From Halalkalibacter nanhaiisediminis (GTDB taxonomy: Bacteria > Bacillota > Bacilli > Bacillales > Bacillaceae_D), in NCBI RefSeq assembly GCF_007830185.1, contig NZ_VLKZ01000006.1:1-64000 (forward strand): a stretch of 64,000 nt of DNA, read 5' to 3'. This document shows, piece by piece, positions 1 through 13,183 of this stretch (position 1 is its first letter; every line of letters starts with the position of its first letter). Below the pieces are notes generated by a model. The model searched no databases, was not told the origin of the DNA, and saw nothing but the letters and a program-made list of their open reading frames with translations. Made by a program: the position numbers and the translations under genes.

Positions 1-406
1 CAATTTGAATTCGTTCATCCCAAGTCGTTTTTCTCCCTTTAGTCATAGAGCTCGTCCTTTCTTTTGACGTATCCTTTCATTCTCTATAACGATTATACTT
101 GTTAACCCATCCTTGGAGGACAGTTCGACTTGAAATTTCATACTTACTAACGATTTCATAGGGGGAGTATTTCCCTGAAAGAAAGTCCTTTACAGCTGCT
201 TCTTTTAACTCTTTAGAATATGTTTTCCATGTGGTTGATTGTTGTAAACCTTCTGATCCATATTTCTCAAACTGCTTAATCCATTCTTTTAATGAATACT
301 CAGTAATTTGAAAGTTGGAACAGAACTCTTTTATGGTGCATTCTCTTTTTTCATAAGCTAACAAAACTTCATTTTTAAATTCTTTCGAAAACTTACTATT
401 AGGCAT
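1..406 (-). pseudogene. IS3-family transposase OrfA-like, interrupted by an in-frame TGA and cut by the window edge
   Basis: Starts at ATG 406 with a helix-turn-helix repeat protein (two HTH units, roughly residues 8-40 and 62-100) typical of the OrfA DNA-binding subunit of IS3/IS150-group elements. The reading frame meets TGA at 79-77 and then continues open in the same frame to the window edge, with the segment MTKGRKTTWDERIQI, which is the usual continuation of this OrfA family. I therefore read the TGA as a nonsense mutation in one longer OrfA rather than a natural stop. OrfB, the DDE integrase, would lie beyond position 1. A ribosome-binding site (GGGGGAG, 8 nt spacer) sits in the IS-end hairpin just upstream. 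Confidence 0.75.
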
Positions 407-413
407 AGAAAAA

Positions 414-469
414 GCTCCCCCAAGGTAAACAGATTTTTATTTTTTAATCTGTCTACCTTTAGGGGAGCA
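414..469 (-). repeat. IS end: long inverted repeat upstream of transposase, terminator-like
   Basis: Arms 414-435 and 446-468 are near-perfect reverse complements (about 22 bp) separated by a short AT loop. On the minus strand the structure is followed by TTTTT and then, two bases later, by the transposase ATG. The outer end reads TGCTCCCC, fitting the TG...CA ends of IS3-family elements, so the element probably ends near 469. The 3' arm contains the GGGGGAG Shine-Dalgarno of the transposase. The element end lies only about 30 bases after the stop codon of the methyltransferase gene. Confidence 0.7.
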
Positions 470-498
470 TATCACATGAACACGACAGTCTGAACTTT

Positions 499-1152
499 TT
501 ATTTTACACCAACCGTAATCGTAGCTAAACCATCCAGAACGGAGACGTGTTCCACTTGCGTTAGCCCCTTCTTGTTTAACATCTCATCTAATTGATCATT
601 ACGATAACGATGTCTACTCGTTGAAACGTTTGACCATTTGATCAACGTTTCTCGTTCAAATCCAGTCATGTTGTGTACATCTGCATAATGCGTAGCCTTT
701 TGCGGGCTCATGTCTGGAGACGGATTCAGCATCGCAATCACGCCACGCGGTTTTACGACTCGAATCATTTCAGCGAGTCCCTTTTCTGGTTCAGGTAAAA
801 GAAACATCACACATGTTGATAGAGCAATCTCGACTTTTTCATCCTCTAATGGAAGAGCGTAAGCATCGCCAATAATAAGCTTGCTATTGCTTGCACCTTT
901 CGATTCTAATAATGACTTACTTGCTTCAATCATTTCTTTTGAAAGATCAATTCCGATTAACTCTCGAGCTTCAAAAACACCGCGCGCAAGTAAGCGTCCT
1001 GTCCCACAACCTACATCTAGAACCGACAATCCTTGCCAACTACCTGTTAGTTCTTTCAACTGGTTATGAATCTTTGAAAGCCATGTCGTTTTAGCCATAC
1101 CATCAAAAAATTCGACTAAAGGATCAAACTCGTCTCCATTCATTTTCCTCAT
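499..1152 (-). CDS. Class I SAM-dependent methyltransferase, last gene of the pyr operon
   Basis: About 217 residues. Motif I DVGCGTGRLL near residue 48, a following acidic strand (ELIGIDLSKEMI) and GDAYALPLEDEKVE (motif II/III region) show a Rossmann-fold SAM methyltransferase of the UbiE/Methyltransf_11 type. The substrate cannot be told from sequence. I chose ATG 1152 because GAGG lies 9 bases upstream; a GTG at 1161 is in frame but overlaps the ribosome-binding site. It follows the pyrE stop by 19 bases with no terminator, so it is probably co-transcribed with the pyrimidine genes. That does not prove a role in pyrimidine metabolism. Confidence 0.8.
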   Translation of the reverse strand: MRKMNGDEFDPLVEFFDGMAKTTWLSKIHNQLKELTGSWQGLSVLDVGCGTGRLLARGVFEARELIGIDLSKEMIEASKSLLESKGASNSKLIIGDAYALPLEDEKVEIALSTCVMFLLPEPEKGLAEMIRVVKPRGVIAMLNPSPDMSPQKATHYADVHNMTGFERETLIKWSNVSTSRHRYRNDQLDEMLNKKGLTQVEHVSVLDGLATITVGVK

Positions 1153-1171
1153 ACATGTCACCCTCTATTTA

Positions 1172-1803
1172 CTATTCGGCCATCCATGCTGTTTGCTTTG
1201 GATCCTTACGCCACTCAGCTAACCGTTCAACTTCGTTTATAGATAGTGTACCATTTTCCTGGGCAACTTTGAGCAATGTTGAGTACGTTGTTAAAATATA
1301 AGTTGGCAAGTTTGCCGCTGTAAACGCATCTTCTGATTTTTTAAATTCATATGTAAAAATCGCTAATACAGCGACAACTTCAGCTCCACTTGCACGCAGG
1401 GCTTCTGCAGCTTGAATGACGCTACCCCCAGTTGAAATCAAGTCTTCGACAAGGACAACCTTCTGTCCTTTCTCAACCTTTCCTTCAATTTGATTTTGTT
1501 TACCGTGACCTTTTGCACTACCTCGAACATAAATCATCGGTAAATCTAATGCTTCACTTAAAAGTGCAGCATGAGGAATCCCCGCTGTCGCTGTACCAGC
1601 AATAATATCAACATCTTTAATATTTTCACGAATTTGCTCAGCAAATCCTTTTATAATATCGCGGCGGACATGAGGATACGACAACGTTAAGCGATTATCA
1701 CAATAAATCGGTGATTTGATGCCTGATGTCCATGTAAATGGATCGTTTGGACGTAAATGAACAGCTCCAATGTCTAATAAATGTTGGGCAATACGTTCTT
1801 TCA

Positions 1804-1804
<1 letters not shown>
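1172..1804 (-). CDS. pyrE: Orotate phosphoribosyltransferase
   Basis: Converts orotate and PRPP to orotidine 5'-monophosphate, step 5 of UMP synthesis, in the cytosol. The protein is 210 residues, with the type I PRTase PRPP loop [13 protein letters not shown] at residues 116-128 and the N-terminal segment [16 protein letters not shown] typical of Bacillus PyrE. The ATG at 1804 overlaps the pyrF stop by one base (TAATG) and has GGAGG seven bases upstream; an in-frame GTG 15 bases earlier is less likely. Penultimate gene of the pyr operon. Confidence 0.96.
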
Positions 1805-4201
<2,397 letters not shown>

Positions 4202-4219
4202 TATTGTCCCTCCACCTCT

Positions 4220-7200
4220 CTACATTTGCATTTGTGGCATACTCTCAGAAGAAAATGTAATCGATTCAAGAACTCGTAGTAATGCTTCTGCCGTATCAAT
4301 GGATGTCAGACATACAACACCATTTTCAACTGCTTCACGACGAATTCTAAATCCATCTCGAGCTGGCTGCTTTCCTCGTGTTAATGTATTGATTACAAAT
4401 TGTGCTTGCCCTTGTTGAATCACATCAAGTAAATGAGGCTTCGCTTCACCAATTTTATTGACAACCGTTACTGGAATATTTTTCTCTTTAATAGCACCTG
4501 CAGTTCCTGCTGTTGCTAAAATCTCAAAACCGATACGGTGGAAGCGTTCAACTAGACTTAGCGCTTCTTCCTTGTCTTTATCAGCAATTGTAAACAAGAC
4601 AGAGCCGTGTTTTGGAATGCTCATACCTGATGCAATTAAACCTTTATATAATGCTTTTTCTAATGTCTGATCACGACCCATTACTTCACCAGTTGATTTC
4701 ATTTCTGGACCAAGAGTGATGTCGACTCGACGAAGCTTCGCAAAAGAGAATACAGGTACTTTAACAGATACTTCTTTTGCTTCTTCTTGATAACCTGTTT
4801 CAAATCCTAATTCAGGCAATGTTTTACCGAGCATAACCTTTGTTGCAAGGTTCGCCATCGGTACACCCGTAATCTTGCTCAAAAACGGAACCGTACGGCT
4901 TGACCGTGGATTCACTTCTAATACATAAACTTCATCTTTGTGCCACACGAACTGAATGTTTAACAATCCGACAATATTTAATCCTCTTGCAATGGCAATC
5001 GTACGATCAATAAGTTTTTGCTTTAGATCTTCTGGCACTGTTTGCGGTGGATACACAGCAATTGAATCTCCTGAGTGAACACCAGCTCTTTCAATATGTT
5101 CCATGATACCAGGGATAAAGACATTCTCTCCGTCAGAAATAGCATCGACTTCAAGTTCTTTCCCGATTAAATAACGATCGACAAGTACTGGATGTTTCGG
5201 ATTAACACTTACGGCGTTCTTCATGTAATTTAGTAACTCTTCTTCTTTATAAACAATTTCCATCGCACGACCACCAAGGACATATGAAGGACGAACAAGT
5301 ACTGGATAACCAATTTCGCTTGCAATCTCAACGGCTCCTTCAACAGAAGTCGCTGTTCTACCTAACGGTTGCGGAATGCCAAGGGAAAGCAATGTTTGTT
5401 CGAACTTATCACGATCTTCAGCAAGATCCATGCTCTCAAGTGAAGTACCAATAATTGGCACCCCTCTCTCTTCAAGATCCGCAGCAAGGTTAATCGCTGT
5501 TTGACCACCAAATTGAACGATAACTCCCTCAGGACGCTCTTGTTCGTATACGTGCATCACATCTTCCACAGTAAGTGGTTCAAAGTAGAGCTTATCAGAC
5601 GTACTAAAGTCAGTTGATACTGTCTCTGGGTTATTGTTCATAATGATTGCTTCATAACCTGATTCTTTAATGGCCCAGACTGTATGCACTGTTGCATAAT
5701 CAAATTCGATCCCTTGTCCAATTCGAATCGGGCCTGATCCTAATACAAGAATGCTCTTCTTCTCTGTTTGAATTGATTCATTTTCGTCTTCATATGTTCC
5801 GTAAAAATAAGGTGTTTCTGATTCAAATTCAGCCGCACAAGTATCAACCATTTTGTAAACAGGTCGGATATTATTTGCTTGACGTATGTCATAAATCGCC
5901 TTTTCATCCTTGTTCCAGATACGTGCAATCGCTATATCAGAGAATCCACGCTCTTTGGCTTTTTGTAACACTTCAAGATCATCAACAGATGTTTCGAGCT
6001 CTTTTTCAATCTTGATAATTCTTGCAATCTTTTGCATAAAGAAACGATCTATCTTTGTTAACTCACAAAGAGTTTGCACGGATTCCCCGCGACGTAGCAA
6101 TTCAGCTAATACAAAGAGACGTTCGTCATCAGCCTTTGGAATGCGATCTAACAGTTCTTTTGTGTCTACTTCTGCGATTTTCTTATCATAAAGATGGTCA
6201 TAGCCAGCTTCTAGTGAACGAACAGCTTTTAGTAGTGATTCTTCAAGGTTTCTACCTATTGCCATCACTTCCCCAGTTGCTTTCATTTGCGTACCAAGGG
6301 AACGATTCGCAGCTTCAAATTTATCAAATGGCCAGCGAGGAATTTTTGTGACGATGTAATCAAGTGCTGGTTCAAAGCTCGCATATGTTTTTCCTGTAAT
6401 TGGGTTCATGAGTTCATCTAAGCTATAACCGACGGCAATTTTCGCTGCCATCTTAGCAATTGGATAACCAGTAGCTTTAGATGCAAGCGCTGATGAACGG
6501 CTAACACGTGGGTTTACTTCAATAATGTAATACTGATCACTATCTGCATCATGCGCAAACTGGACGTTACATCCACCTTCAATTCCGAGTGCACGAATAA
6601 TGGTTAAAGATGCATTACGTAGACGTTGATAGTCACGATCTGTCAACGTTTGACTTGGTGCCATTACGATGGAATCACCTGTATGAACACCGACTGGATC
6701 AAAGTTTTCCATGTTACACACGACGATTGCTTGATCTTTAGCATCACGCATGACTTCATATTCAACTTCCTTAAAGCCAGCGATACTTTTTTCAATTAAG
6801 CATTGTGTGACAGGGCTATATTTCAAACCACTAGTAACAATTTCTTGTAAGTCTTCGTCATTATATGCAATACCTCCACCTGTTCCACCAAGTGTGTACG
6901 CAGGACGGATGATGACAGGGTAGCCGATCGTTTTTACAAACTCTTCTGCTTCTGCAAATGTATGAACAATTTCACTTTCAGGTACTGGTTGGTTTAACTC
7001 ATTCATTAATGTACGGAACAAGTCACGGTCTTCGGCTTTCTTGATTGCTTCAAGATCCGTTCCTAGTAATTCAATTTGATATCGTTCAAGAATACCAGAT
7101 TCTTCAAGCTCCATCGCCATATTTAATCCAGTTTGTCCACCTAGAGTCGCAACAATCCCATCAGGGCGCTCTTTACGGATAATACGACTCACGAAATCAA

Positions 7201-7411
7201 GTGTAATTGGTTCAATATAGACACGATCAGCCATCGTTGTATCTGTCATAATTGTCGCTGGGTTGGAGTTAATTAAAATAACCTCATACCCTTCTTCTTT
7301 TAATGCTTGACATGCTTGTGTTCCCGCATAATCAAATTCCGCTGCCTGCCCAATAATAATTGGACCAGATCCGATCACTAGAATTTTTTGTATATCCTCA
7401 CGTTTCCCCAT
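4220..7411 (-). CDS. pyrAB: Carbamoyl-phosphate synthase, large subunit (pyrimidine-type)
   Basis: Makes carbamoyl phosphate from bicarbonate, ATP and ammonia supplied by PyrAA. 1063 residues, with two homologous ATP-grasp halves beginning [20 protein letters not shown] (near residue 10) and [20 protein letters not shown] (near residue 555), and a C-terminal MGS-like allosteric domain (about residues 930-1050). The length matches pyrimidine-specific Bacillus enzymes. It follows pyrAA by about 20 bases and precedes pyrK. Being in the PyrR-controlled operon, it should answer to UMP rather than arginine. Confidence 0.97.
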   Translation of the reverse strand: MGKREDIQKILVIGSGPIIIGQAAEFDYAGTQACQALKEEGYEVILINSNPATIMTDTTMADRVYIEPITLDFVSRIIRKERPDGIVATLGGQTGLNMAMELEESGILERYQIELLGTDLEAIKKAEDRDLFRTLMNELNQPVPESEIVHTFAEAEEFVKTIGYPVIIRPAYTLGGTGGGIAYNDEDLQEIVTSGLKYSPVTQCLIEKSIAGFKEVEYEVMRDAKDQAIVVCNMENFDPVGVHTGDSIVMAPSQTLTDRDYQRLRNASLTIIRALGIEGGCNVQFAHDADSDQYYIIEVNPRVSRSSALASKATGYPIAKMAAKIAVGYSLDELMNPITGKTYASFEPALDYIVTKIPRWPFDKFEAANRSLGTQMKATGEVMAIGRNLEESLLKAVRSLEAGYDHLYDKKIAEVDTKELLDRIPKADDERLFVLAELLRRGESVQTLCELTKIDRFFMQKIARIIKIEKELETSVDDLEVLQKAKERGFSDIAIARIWNKDEKAIYDIRQANNIRPVYKMVDTCAAEFESETPYFYGTYEDENESIQTEKKSILVLGSGPIRIGQGIEFDYATVHTVWAIKESGYEAIIMNNNPETVSTDFSTSDKLYFEPLTVEDVMHVYEQERPEGVIVQFGGQTAINLAADLEERGVPIIGTSLESMDLAEDRDKFEQTLLSLGIPQPLGRTATSVEGAVEIASEIGYPVLVRPSYVLGGRAMEIVYKEEELLNYMKNAVSVNPKHPVLVDRYLIGKELEVDAISDGENVFIPGIMEHIERAGVHSGDSIAVYPPQTVPEDLKQKLIDRTIAIARGLNIVGLLNIQFVWHKDEVYVLEVNPRSSRTVPFLSKITGVPMANLATKVMLGKTLPELGFETGYQEEAKEVSVKVPVFSFAKLRRVDITLGPEMKSTGEVMGRDQTLEKALYKGLIASGMSIPKHGSVLFTIADKDKEEALSLVERFHRIGFEILATAGTAGAIKEKNIPVTVVNKIGEAKPHLLDVIQQGQAQFVINTLTRGKQPARDGFRIRREAVENGVVCLTSIDTAEALLRVLESITFSSESMPQMQM

Positions 7412-7431
7412 TGTTCTTTGTCTCCTCTCGT

Positions 7432-8520
7432 TTAGGCAAGTACACTCTGTTTCTTTTCTGTCTCCATCATTGTTACAAATGCATCAAACAAATCATTCGC
7501 GTCATGCGGTCCTGGCGATGCCTCTGGATGATATTGAACACTAAAAGCTGGTGCATCAAGATGCTTTACACCTTCAACTGTTCCATCATTAACAGCCACA
7601 TGTGTTAATTCAAGACGCGTTTCTTTTAAAGACTCATGATCCACTGTATACCCATGGTTCTGTGCTGTAATCGCAATTTTACCAGTTGAAATTTCACGAA
7701 CAGGATGATTTGAACCGCGGTGACCAAAACGTAATTTACTTGTTGTTGCCCCGCATGCAAGCGCGATAAGCTGATGACCGAGACAAATACCGAATATCGG
7801 TACACGTCCGAGAAGCTCTTGAATCATCGTAATCGCTTCAGGAACATCAGTTGGATTACCTGGTCCGTTACTTAACATGACTCCATCTGCTCCAAGGCGA
7901 AGAATCTCTTCAGCAGTTGTGTTGTAAGGTACGACAACAACATCGCATTGTCTGGCTATAAGCTCTTGTAAAATTCCGTGCTTCATACCGAAGTCAACAA
8001 GAACAACTCGATTTCCTCTACCTGGGGCATGATACGCATCTTTTGTTGAAACTTGTGCTACTTGATTCGTTAGAAGAGCTGTATCTTTCAATTGTTGGAC
8101 AACTTCTTCCACATTCACATCCAGTGAGCAAATTCTTCCACGCAATGTTCCATGCTCACGAATAAGACGAGTTAATTTTCGTGTATCAATCCCAGCAAGT
8201 CCTGGAATTCCTTTTGCCTCGAGTAACGTTCCAAGTGATTCTTCCTCACGCCAATGACTCGGTTCATGCTCATATTCCTTTACAATTAGCCCATTAATGG
8301 CTGGTGTAATTGATTCAAAATCATCGCGATTAATTCCGTAATTTCCGATTAAAGGATACGTCATTGTGACAATTTGACCACAATAAGATAAATCTGACAA
8401 AATTTCTTGATAGCCCGTCATCCCCGTATTGAAAACGACCTCACCACTCATAACCTTATCTGCACCAAATCCTTCACCAATAAAAACGTGACCATCTTCT
8501 AAAATGAGTTGACGTTTCAT
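7432..8520 (-). CDS. pyrAA: Carbamoyl-phosphate synthase, small (glutaminase) subunit
   Basis: Class I glutamine amidotransferase subunit that hydrolyses glutamine and channels ammonia to PyrAB. The C-terminal half carries the triad: nucleophile Cys in FGICLGHQL and the His-Glu pair in [13 protein letters not shown]. The N-terminal CPSase_sm domain starts [18 protein letters not shown] use ATG 8520, which overlaps the pyrC stop (ATGA) and matches family N-termini; the frame stays open 69 bases further upstream but that stretch is pyrC coding sequence. Confidence 0.96.
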   Translation of the reverse strand: MKRQLILEDGHVFIGEGFGADKVMSGEVVFNTGMTGYQEILSDLSYCGQIVTMTYPLIGNYGINRDDFESITPAINGLIVKEYEHEPSHWREEESLGTLLEAKGIPGLAGIDTRKLTRLIREHGTLRGRICSLDVNVEEVVQQLKDTALLTNQVAQVSTKDAYHAPGRGNRVVLVDFGMKHGILQELIARQCDVVVVPYNTTAEEILRLGADGVMLSNGPGNPTDVPEAITMIQELLGRVPIFGICLGHQLIALACGATTSKLRFGHRGSNHPVREISTGKIAITAQNHGYTVDHESLKETRLELTHVAVNDGTVEGVKHLDAPAFSVQYHPEASPGPHDANDLFDAFVTMMETEKKQSVLA

Positions 8521-9800
8521 TTTGTCACCTTTCCTTTCTCCCATACAAGTTTTCCACCGACAAACGTATATGCTGGCCATCCTTGGCAATCCCAGCCATT
8601 AAATGGTGTGTTTTTCCCTTTAGACAAGAACTGATCCTTATCAATTTTGCGATTTTCTTCTAGATCAACGATTGTTATATCAGCTAGTTCACCGTCTTTT
8701 AAAACACCTGATTGAAGACCAAATGTTTCGGCTGGCTTCACTGTTAACCAATCAATTAATTGTTTCAGTGTTGCTCTTTCTGTTTTAACCATGTGCGTAT
8801 ACAGTAACGGAAAGGCTGTTTCTAAACCGACAATCCCAAACGGTGCCCGCTCCATTCCAACTGCTTTCTCTTCTTCCGTATGTGGTGCATGGTCAGTTGC
8901 AATGAAATCAATTGTTCCATCAAGTAACCCTTCCCAAAGAGCATGTTGATCTTCCTTCGAACGAAGAGGGGGATTCATTTTGAAATTTGTATCAAGTCCT
9001 GGAATATCATCATCACAAAGTAGAAGATGATGAGGTGAGACTTCTGCTGTCACATTAATCCCTGCTCGCTTTGCATCACGTACAACACGAACAGATTCTT
9101 TTGTACTAATGTGGCAAACATGATAATGAGCACCAGTTGCTTCTGCAAGCAGAACATCTCTGGCAATATGTACAGATTCACAAACAGAAGGAATCCCTTT
9201 TAGATTATGCTTAGCGGAAAACGTGCCTTCATGAACACAACCATCGTGAATGAGCGTATCTTCTTCACAGTGAGCGACTATCGCCATGCCAACTTTAGCT
9301 GCTTCAGTCATCGCTTGAAGCATTTTGTCAGCAGATTGAACACCTACTCCATCATCGGTAAAAGCAAAGGCACCAGCTTCTTTTAACGCTGCAAAATCCG
9401 TTAACTCTTTACCGAGCTGTCTTGTTGTAATCGCAGCATAAGGAAGCACACGAACATGCCCCGTTTCCTCAATTCGGTCTTGCAGCCATTCCATTTGCTC
9501 AACCTTATCAGGTACTGGTCTAGTATTTGGCATCGCACAAATAGTTGTAAAACCACCAGCTGCTGCGGCCTGAGTTCCTGTTTCAATGGTCTCCTTATGT
9601 TCACCACCTGGTTCACGTAAATGAACATGCACATCAATAAATCCTGGAGTAACAAGCTTTCCTTCTATATTGATTACTTTTTCATCTGTGCTATTTTCTG
9701 GCTTTTCAAAATACATTTTTTCGCCTTCGATATAGAGATCTTTTTGCGCCATTGAACCGTCTTCTAAAATGATGGAACCACCTTGAAGTTTAATTGTCAT
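8517..9800 (-). CDS. pyrC: Dihydroorotase
   Basis: Zinc amidohydrolase that cyclises carbamoyl aspartate to dihydroorotate. 427 residues, the type I length found in Bacillus. The metal-binding signature [16 protein letters not shown] lies near residues 57-72; the later metal ligands are visible in VAHCEED, YHVCHIS and the catalytic Asp in [10 protein letters not shown]. Start ATG 9800 has AAGGGGG upstream. It sits 17 bases after pyrB and overlaps pyrAA by four bases. Confidence 0.96.
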   Translation of the reverse strand: MTIKLQGGSIILEDGSMAQKDLYIEGEKMYFEKPENSTDEKVINIEGKLVTPGFIDVHVHLREPGGEHKETIETGTQAAAAGGFTTICAMPNTRPVPDKVEQMEWLQDRIEETGHVRVLPYAAITTRQLGKELTDFAALKEAGAFAFTDDGVGVQSADKMLQAMTEAAKVGMAIVAHCEEDTLIHDGCVHEGTFSAKHNLKGIPSVCESVHIARDVLLAEATGAHYHVCHISTKESVRVVRDAKRAGINVTAEVSPHHLLLCDDDIPGLDTNFKMNPPLRSKEDQHALWEGLLDGTIDFIATDHAPHTEEEKAVGMERAPFGIVGLETAFPLLYTHMVKTERATLKQLIDWLTVKPAETFGLQSGVLKDGELADITIVDLEENRKIDKDQFLSKGKNTPFNGWDCQGWPAYTFVGGKLVWEKGKVTK

Positions 9801-9817
9801 TTTCGTTTCCCCCTTTA

Positions 9818-10744
9818 TTAAAATAAAAATTTTTCGATTTCTAATGCTCGTTTGAGAACAGCTTTTCTTACAGCAACACCATTTTTCATCTGCTTAAAAA
9901 TTCGTGAACGACTGCATTCAACAAGCTCACTAGCAAGCTCTACTCCACGATTAACTGGTGCTGGATGAAGAATGATCGCATTGCGCTTCATCTGTGACTC
10001 TCGTTCAATTGTTAAACCATATTGTTGATGATAATCATTTTTGGTCCAAGTCATCTCCCCGTCATGTCTTTCGTGCTGAATACGTAGAAGCATGACGACA
10101 TCAGCATATGACAGAGCTTCATCAAGCGACACATGCTCATACGTGTCAGCATAACCTGTCATCCACTCTTTCGGCCCCGCAACTTTCACCTTAGCTCCTA
10201 GACGAGTAAGGACATCCGCATTAGAACGAGCGACACGACTATGGCGTAAATCTCCTGCGATAATCACATTTAACCCTCTAAACGAAGAGAACTCCTGTTG
10301 AATAGTTAGTAGATCAAGTAAGGATTGTGTCGGATGATGACCACTTCCATCCCCTGCATTGATAATCGGGATCGAGAGGTTCTTGCCAATTTCCTCATAA
10401 TATTCATTTTTCGGATGGCGGATAACAAGGACATTGGCTCCAATTGCTTCGAACGTTTTCACTGTATCGAGGAGAGATTCTCCTTTTTGAACACTTGAAT
10501 TTTCACCAGTAAACGAGAGTACTTGTAATCCAAGCTGTTTTTCAGCTACTTCAAAGCTAAAACGCGTTCTCGTGCTTGGTTCAAAGAAAAGATTAGCTAC
10601 AAAGATTTCTTTTTCAGCTCGCCATGATTTCCCACTAGCAAATCTCTCTGCTTCCTGCAACACTGCTGAAATTTCTCGTGTCGACATTGACTCTAATGTA
10701 AGAAGTTCACCACTTAGCTCTCTTTGCTTTGTCATTGTTATCAT
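9818..10744 (-). CDS. pyrB: Aspartate carbamoyltransferase
   Basis: Condenses carbamoyl phosphate with aspartate, the first committed step. The carbamoyl-phosphate loop [16 protein letters not shown], the HPTQSLLDL motif and the late [10 protein letters not shown] are intact; no regulatory PyrI partner is present, as in bacilli. Start is uncertain: AAGGAGG at about 10756-10762 is followed by a TTG (10750, spacer 5) and an ATG (10744, spacer 11), both in frame. I list the ATG. An earlier ATG at 10780 has no ribosome-binding site. Confidence 0.94.
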   Translation of the reverse strand: MITMTKQRELSGELLTLESMSTREISAVLQEAERFASGKSWRAEKEIFVANLFFEPSTRTRFSFEVAEKQLGLQVLSFTGENSSVQKGESLLDTVKTFEAIGANVLVIRHPKNEYYEEIGKNLSIPIINAGDGSGHHPTQSLLDLLTIQQEFSSFRGLNVIIAGDLRHSRVARSNADVLTRLGAKVKVAGPKEWMTGYADTYEHVSLDEALSYADVVMLLRIQHERHDGEMTWTKNDYHQQYGLTIERESQMKRNAIILHPAPVNRGVELASELVECSRSRIFKQMKNGVAVRKAVLKRALEIEKFLF

Positions 10745-10836
10745 TTTCAATTCAGCCTCCTTGTATGGAATGTGCATCATCTTAATACGTTTTTACCCTA
10801 TTCACACTTGCTTCTATCGATTTTCAAACACTATAT

Positions 10837-10866
10837 AAAAAAACCCTGAGAGTGACTCTCAGGGTG
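10837..10866 (-). terminator. pyrP-pyrB attenuator terminator
   Basis: Perfect 10-bp stem (10843-10852 with 10856-10865) and a three-base loop, followed on the minus strand by seven T. It sits between pyrP and pyrB, inside the operon, and so must be conditional: this is the third PyrR-controlled attenuator, as in B. subtilis. Confidence 0.9.
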
Positions 10867-10912
10867 TAAGGAAGTAGAGTAATAAAAAAATTTTATCTCT
10901 CTAATCTCCAAA

Positions 10913-10947
10913 CCCCTTTGAAGTCTCTCTGTACTTCATTTAAAAGG
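10913..10947 (-). promoter_or_regulatory. PyrR-binding RNA hairpin before pyrB (degenerate)
   Basis: Minus-strand RNA can form a hairpin with outer stem CCCUUU/AAAGGG and inner loop AGUACAGAGAGACU (10922-10935). This fits the PyrR anti-antiterminator consensus ARUCCNGNGAGGYU except that one C-G pair is replaced by A and A. Binding UMP- or UTP-loaded PyrR here should favour the downstream terminator. Confidence 0.65.
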
Positions 10948-10956
10948 GAGCATCAT

Positions 10957-12285
10957 TTAACTTGCTTTATTAACAGGTGCTTCAAAGTCATCAAACATCG
11001 GCTTCGTTCCATAGCTGACTCCCTTATTAGGTAGAATCAGATGAAGAAAAATACCAACTAGAGTTGCTAGACCCATTCCTGCAATTTGAACAGAATCTGA
11101 TACTTGAATAAAGGCACCGCCAATACCGATCACTAAAATGACAGAAGAAATAATCAAGTTACGTTTCTCGCCAATATTCACGCCATTATCTATTAACATT
11201 CGTAGCCCTGATGATGCAATAATCCCAAATAAGAGTATCGACACACCACCCATCACCGCTGTTGGAATCGTAGAAATAAGAGCTGATATTTTACCAATAA
11301 AAGAGAAGCTGATAGCGAGTACGGCTGCCCCTGCAATAACGAATACACTAAAGACACGGGTTATAGCAATAACCCCAATATTTTCTCCATACGTTGTATT
11401 CGGTGGTCCACCCACAAAAGAAGCAATCATCGTCGCAACCCCGTCACCCAAAATCGAACGATGCAGGCCTGGTTTTTCAATGAAATTTGTTCCAACTACT
11501 TTGCTTAGGACCATTTGCTGTCCAATATGCTCAGCTAGTGTAACGACAGCAATCGGAACCATGATAAAGGCAATCGCCCAAGAAAAAGTTGGCGTATAAC
11601 TAACAAATGGAATGATTACATCTGGACTAACGATCCAACCTGCTTCACGAATCGGAGTTAAGTCAATAAGCCCGAAAAGATAAGCAACTGTATATCCACC
11701 GACAATTCCAAACAAGATGGGAACAAGACCGAATAATCCTTTAAAATACATGGATGCGATAATGGTGAGTGCTAGTGTAATAAGAGCTACTGTAAAATGT
11801 GTACTGCTATATATTTTTTCTTCCATACCAGGAACATACATCGCCATATCAATTGCTGTCCCTGCAAGAGCAAGACCGATAACCATAATGACTGGACCAA
11901 CGACAATCGGTGGTAAGATCTTCATGATCCACTTCACACCGCTTTTCTTAATGGTCAGTGCGACAATTCCATATACAAGACCCGTTAGGAAACTTCCCAC
12001 CATTGCTCCTCCTGGACCTTCGAGGGACATCGCTGCAATAATAGGAGCAATAAAAGCGAAGGATGAGCCTAAGTAAGCTGGTATTTGTCCTTTTGTGATG
12101 ATGAGGTAAGCTAGAGTCCCAAGACCGCTTGATAAAAGGGCGACAGACGGACTAAGATCAACTAAGAACGGAACAAGAATGGTTGCTCCAAACATGGCAA
12201 ATACGTGTTGCAAGCTCAGCATAAGCCATTTATCAAATCTCGGTACTTCTCGAATACCTACTTCATTCAATTCTGTTGTTTTCAT
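10957..12285 (-). CDS. pyrP: Uracil permease, NCS2 family
   Basis: Proton-coupled uracil uptake protein in the cell membrane. 442 residues with about 12-14 hydrophobic segments. NCS2 features are visible: QHVFAMFGATILVPFL near the N-terminus, the substrate-site stretch PAYLGSSFAFIAPI, and the signature region GPPNTTYGENIGVIAITRVFS. It lies between pyrR and pyrB, the same position as in B. subtilis, flanked on both sides by PyrR attenuators. Start ATG 12285 has TAAGGAG upstream. Confidence 0.95.
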   Translation of the reverse strand: MKTTELNEVGIREVPRFDKWLMLSLQHVFAMFGATILVPFLVDLSPSVALLSSGLGTLAYLIITKGQIPAYLGSSFAFIAPIIAAMSLEGPGGAMVGSFLTGLVYGIVALTIKKSGVKWIMKILPPIVVGPVIMVIGLALAGTAIDMAMYVPGMEEKIYSSTHFTVALITLALTIIASMYFKGLFGLVPILFGIVGGYTVAYLFGLIDLTPIREAGWIVSPDVIIPFVSYTPTFSWAIAFIMVPIAVVTLAEHIGQQMVLSKVVGTNFIEKPGLHRSILGDGVATMIASFVGGPPNTTYGENIGVIAITRVFSVFVIAGAAVLAISFSFIGKISALISTIPTAVMGGVSILLFGIIASSGLRMLIDNGVNIGEKRNLIISSVILVIGIGGAFIQVSDSVQIAGMGLATLVGIFLHLILPNKGVSYGTKPMFDDFEAPVNKAS

Positions 12286-12316
12286 GATGATTTCTCCTTA
12301 AGCTGTAATGTCAAAT

Positions 12317-12347
12317 TAAAAACCTCTTTGTGTATGACAAAGAGGTT
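12317..12347 (-). terminator. pyrR-pyrP attenuator terminator
   Basis: Perfect 11-bp stem (12321-12331 with 12337-12347), loop of five, then TTTTT on the minus strand. It lies between pyrR and pyrP and is the second of three attenuators. Confidence 0.9.
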
Positions 12348-12390
12348 GACGTCCCTATCTGCAAGAAATACAAGTGCAGAATAGGTGTAA

Positions 12391-12426
12391 CCCTCTTGTC
12401 AGCCTCACAGGACTATTTTAAAGAGG
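12391..12426 (-). promoter_or_regulatory. PyrR-binding RNA hairpin before pyrP
   Basis: The minus-strand RNA contains AGUCCUGUGAGGCU (12401-12414), a full match to the PyrR consensus ARUCCNGNGAGGYU, enclosed by a CCUCUU/AAGAGG lower stem (12391-12396 with 12421-12426). This is the anti-antiterminator upstream of the second attenuator. Confidence 0.9.
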
Positions 12427-12439
12427 TATCTATACAATT

Positions 12440-12997
<558 letters not shown>

Positions 12998-13009
12998 TTA
13001 CATCGGAAA

Positions 13010-13044
13010 CAAAAAAACCTCTCAAGTCCTTGGACATGAGAGGT
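13010..13044 (-). terminator. pyrR leader attenuator terminator
   Basis: Stem 13017-13024 with 13037-13044, extended by an inner GTCC/GGAC helix across one A-A mismatch, followed by about seven T on the minus strand. First attenuator, just before pyrR. Confidence 0.9.
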
Positions 13045-13094
13045 GGATAGACGTATACAAATACAGACAGATTTAGCCTGCTTTACGTTCATTT

Positions 13095-13126
13095 CCTTCT
13101 CAGCCTCACGGGACTATCGTTAAAGG
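13095..13126 (-). promoter_or_regulatory. PyrR-binding RNA hairpin in the pyr leader
   Basis: AGUCCCGUGAGGCU (13102-13115 on the minus strand) matches the PyrR consensus exactly and is held by a UCCUU/AAGGA lower stem. It lies about 20 nt after the predicted transcription start. Confidence 0.9.
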
Positions 13127-13144
13127 ACTATTAAGTTCTTACAC

Positions 13145-13173
13145 AGTATGAAGGATTTCCATGCTGCTGTCAA
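13145..13173 (-). promoter_or_regulatory. pyr operon sigma-A promoter
   Basis: Minus-strand -35 TTGACA (13168-13173), 17-base spacer and -10 CATACT (13145-13150). It is placed just upstream of the first PyrR RNA site and is the only good promoter before pyrR. Confidence 0.8.
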
Positions 13174-13183
13174 TACTTTTCGA

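Noticed and set aside
77-79. TGA as a selenocysteine codon in the transposase
   Set aside because: No SECIS-like hairpin after it, no reason for Sec in an HTH protein; nonsense mutation is simpler.
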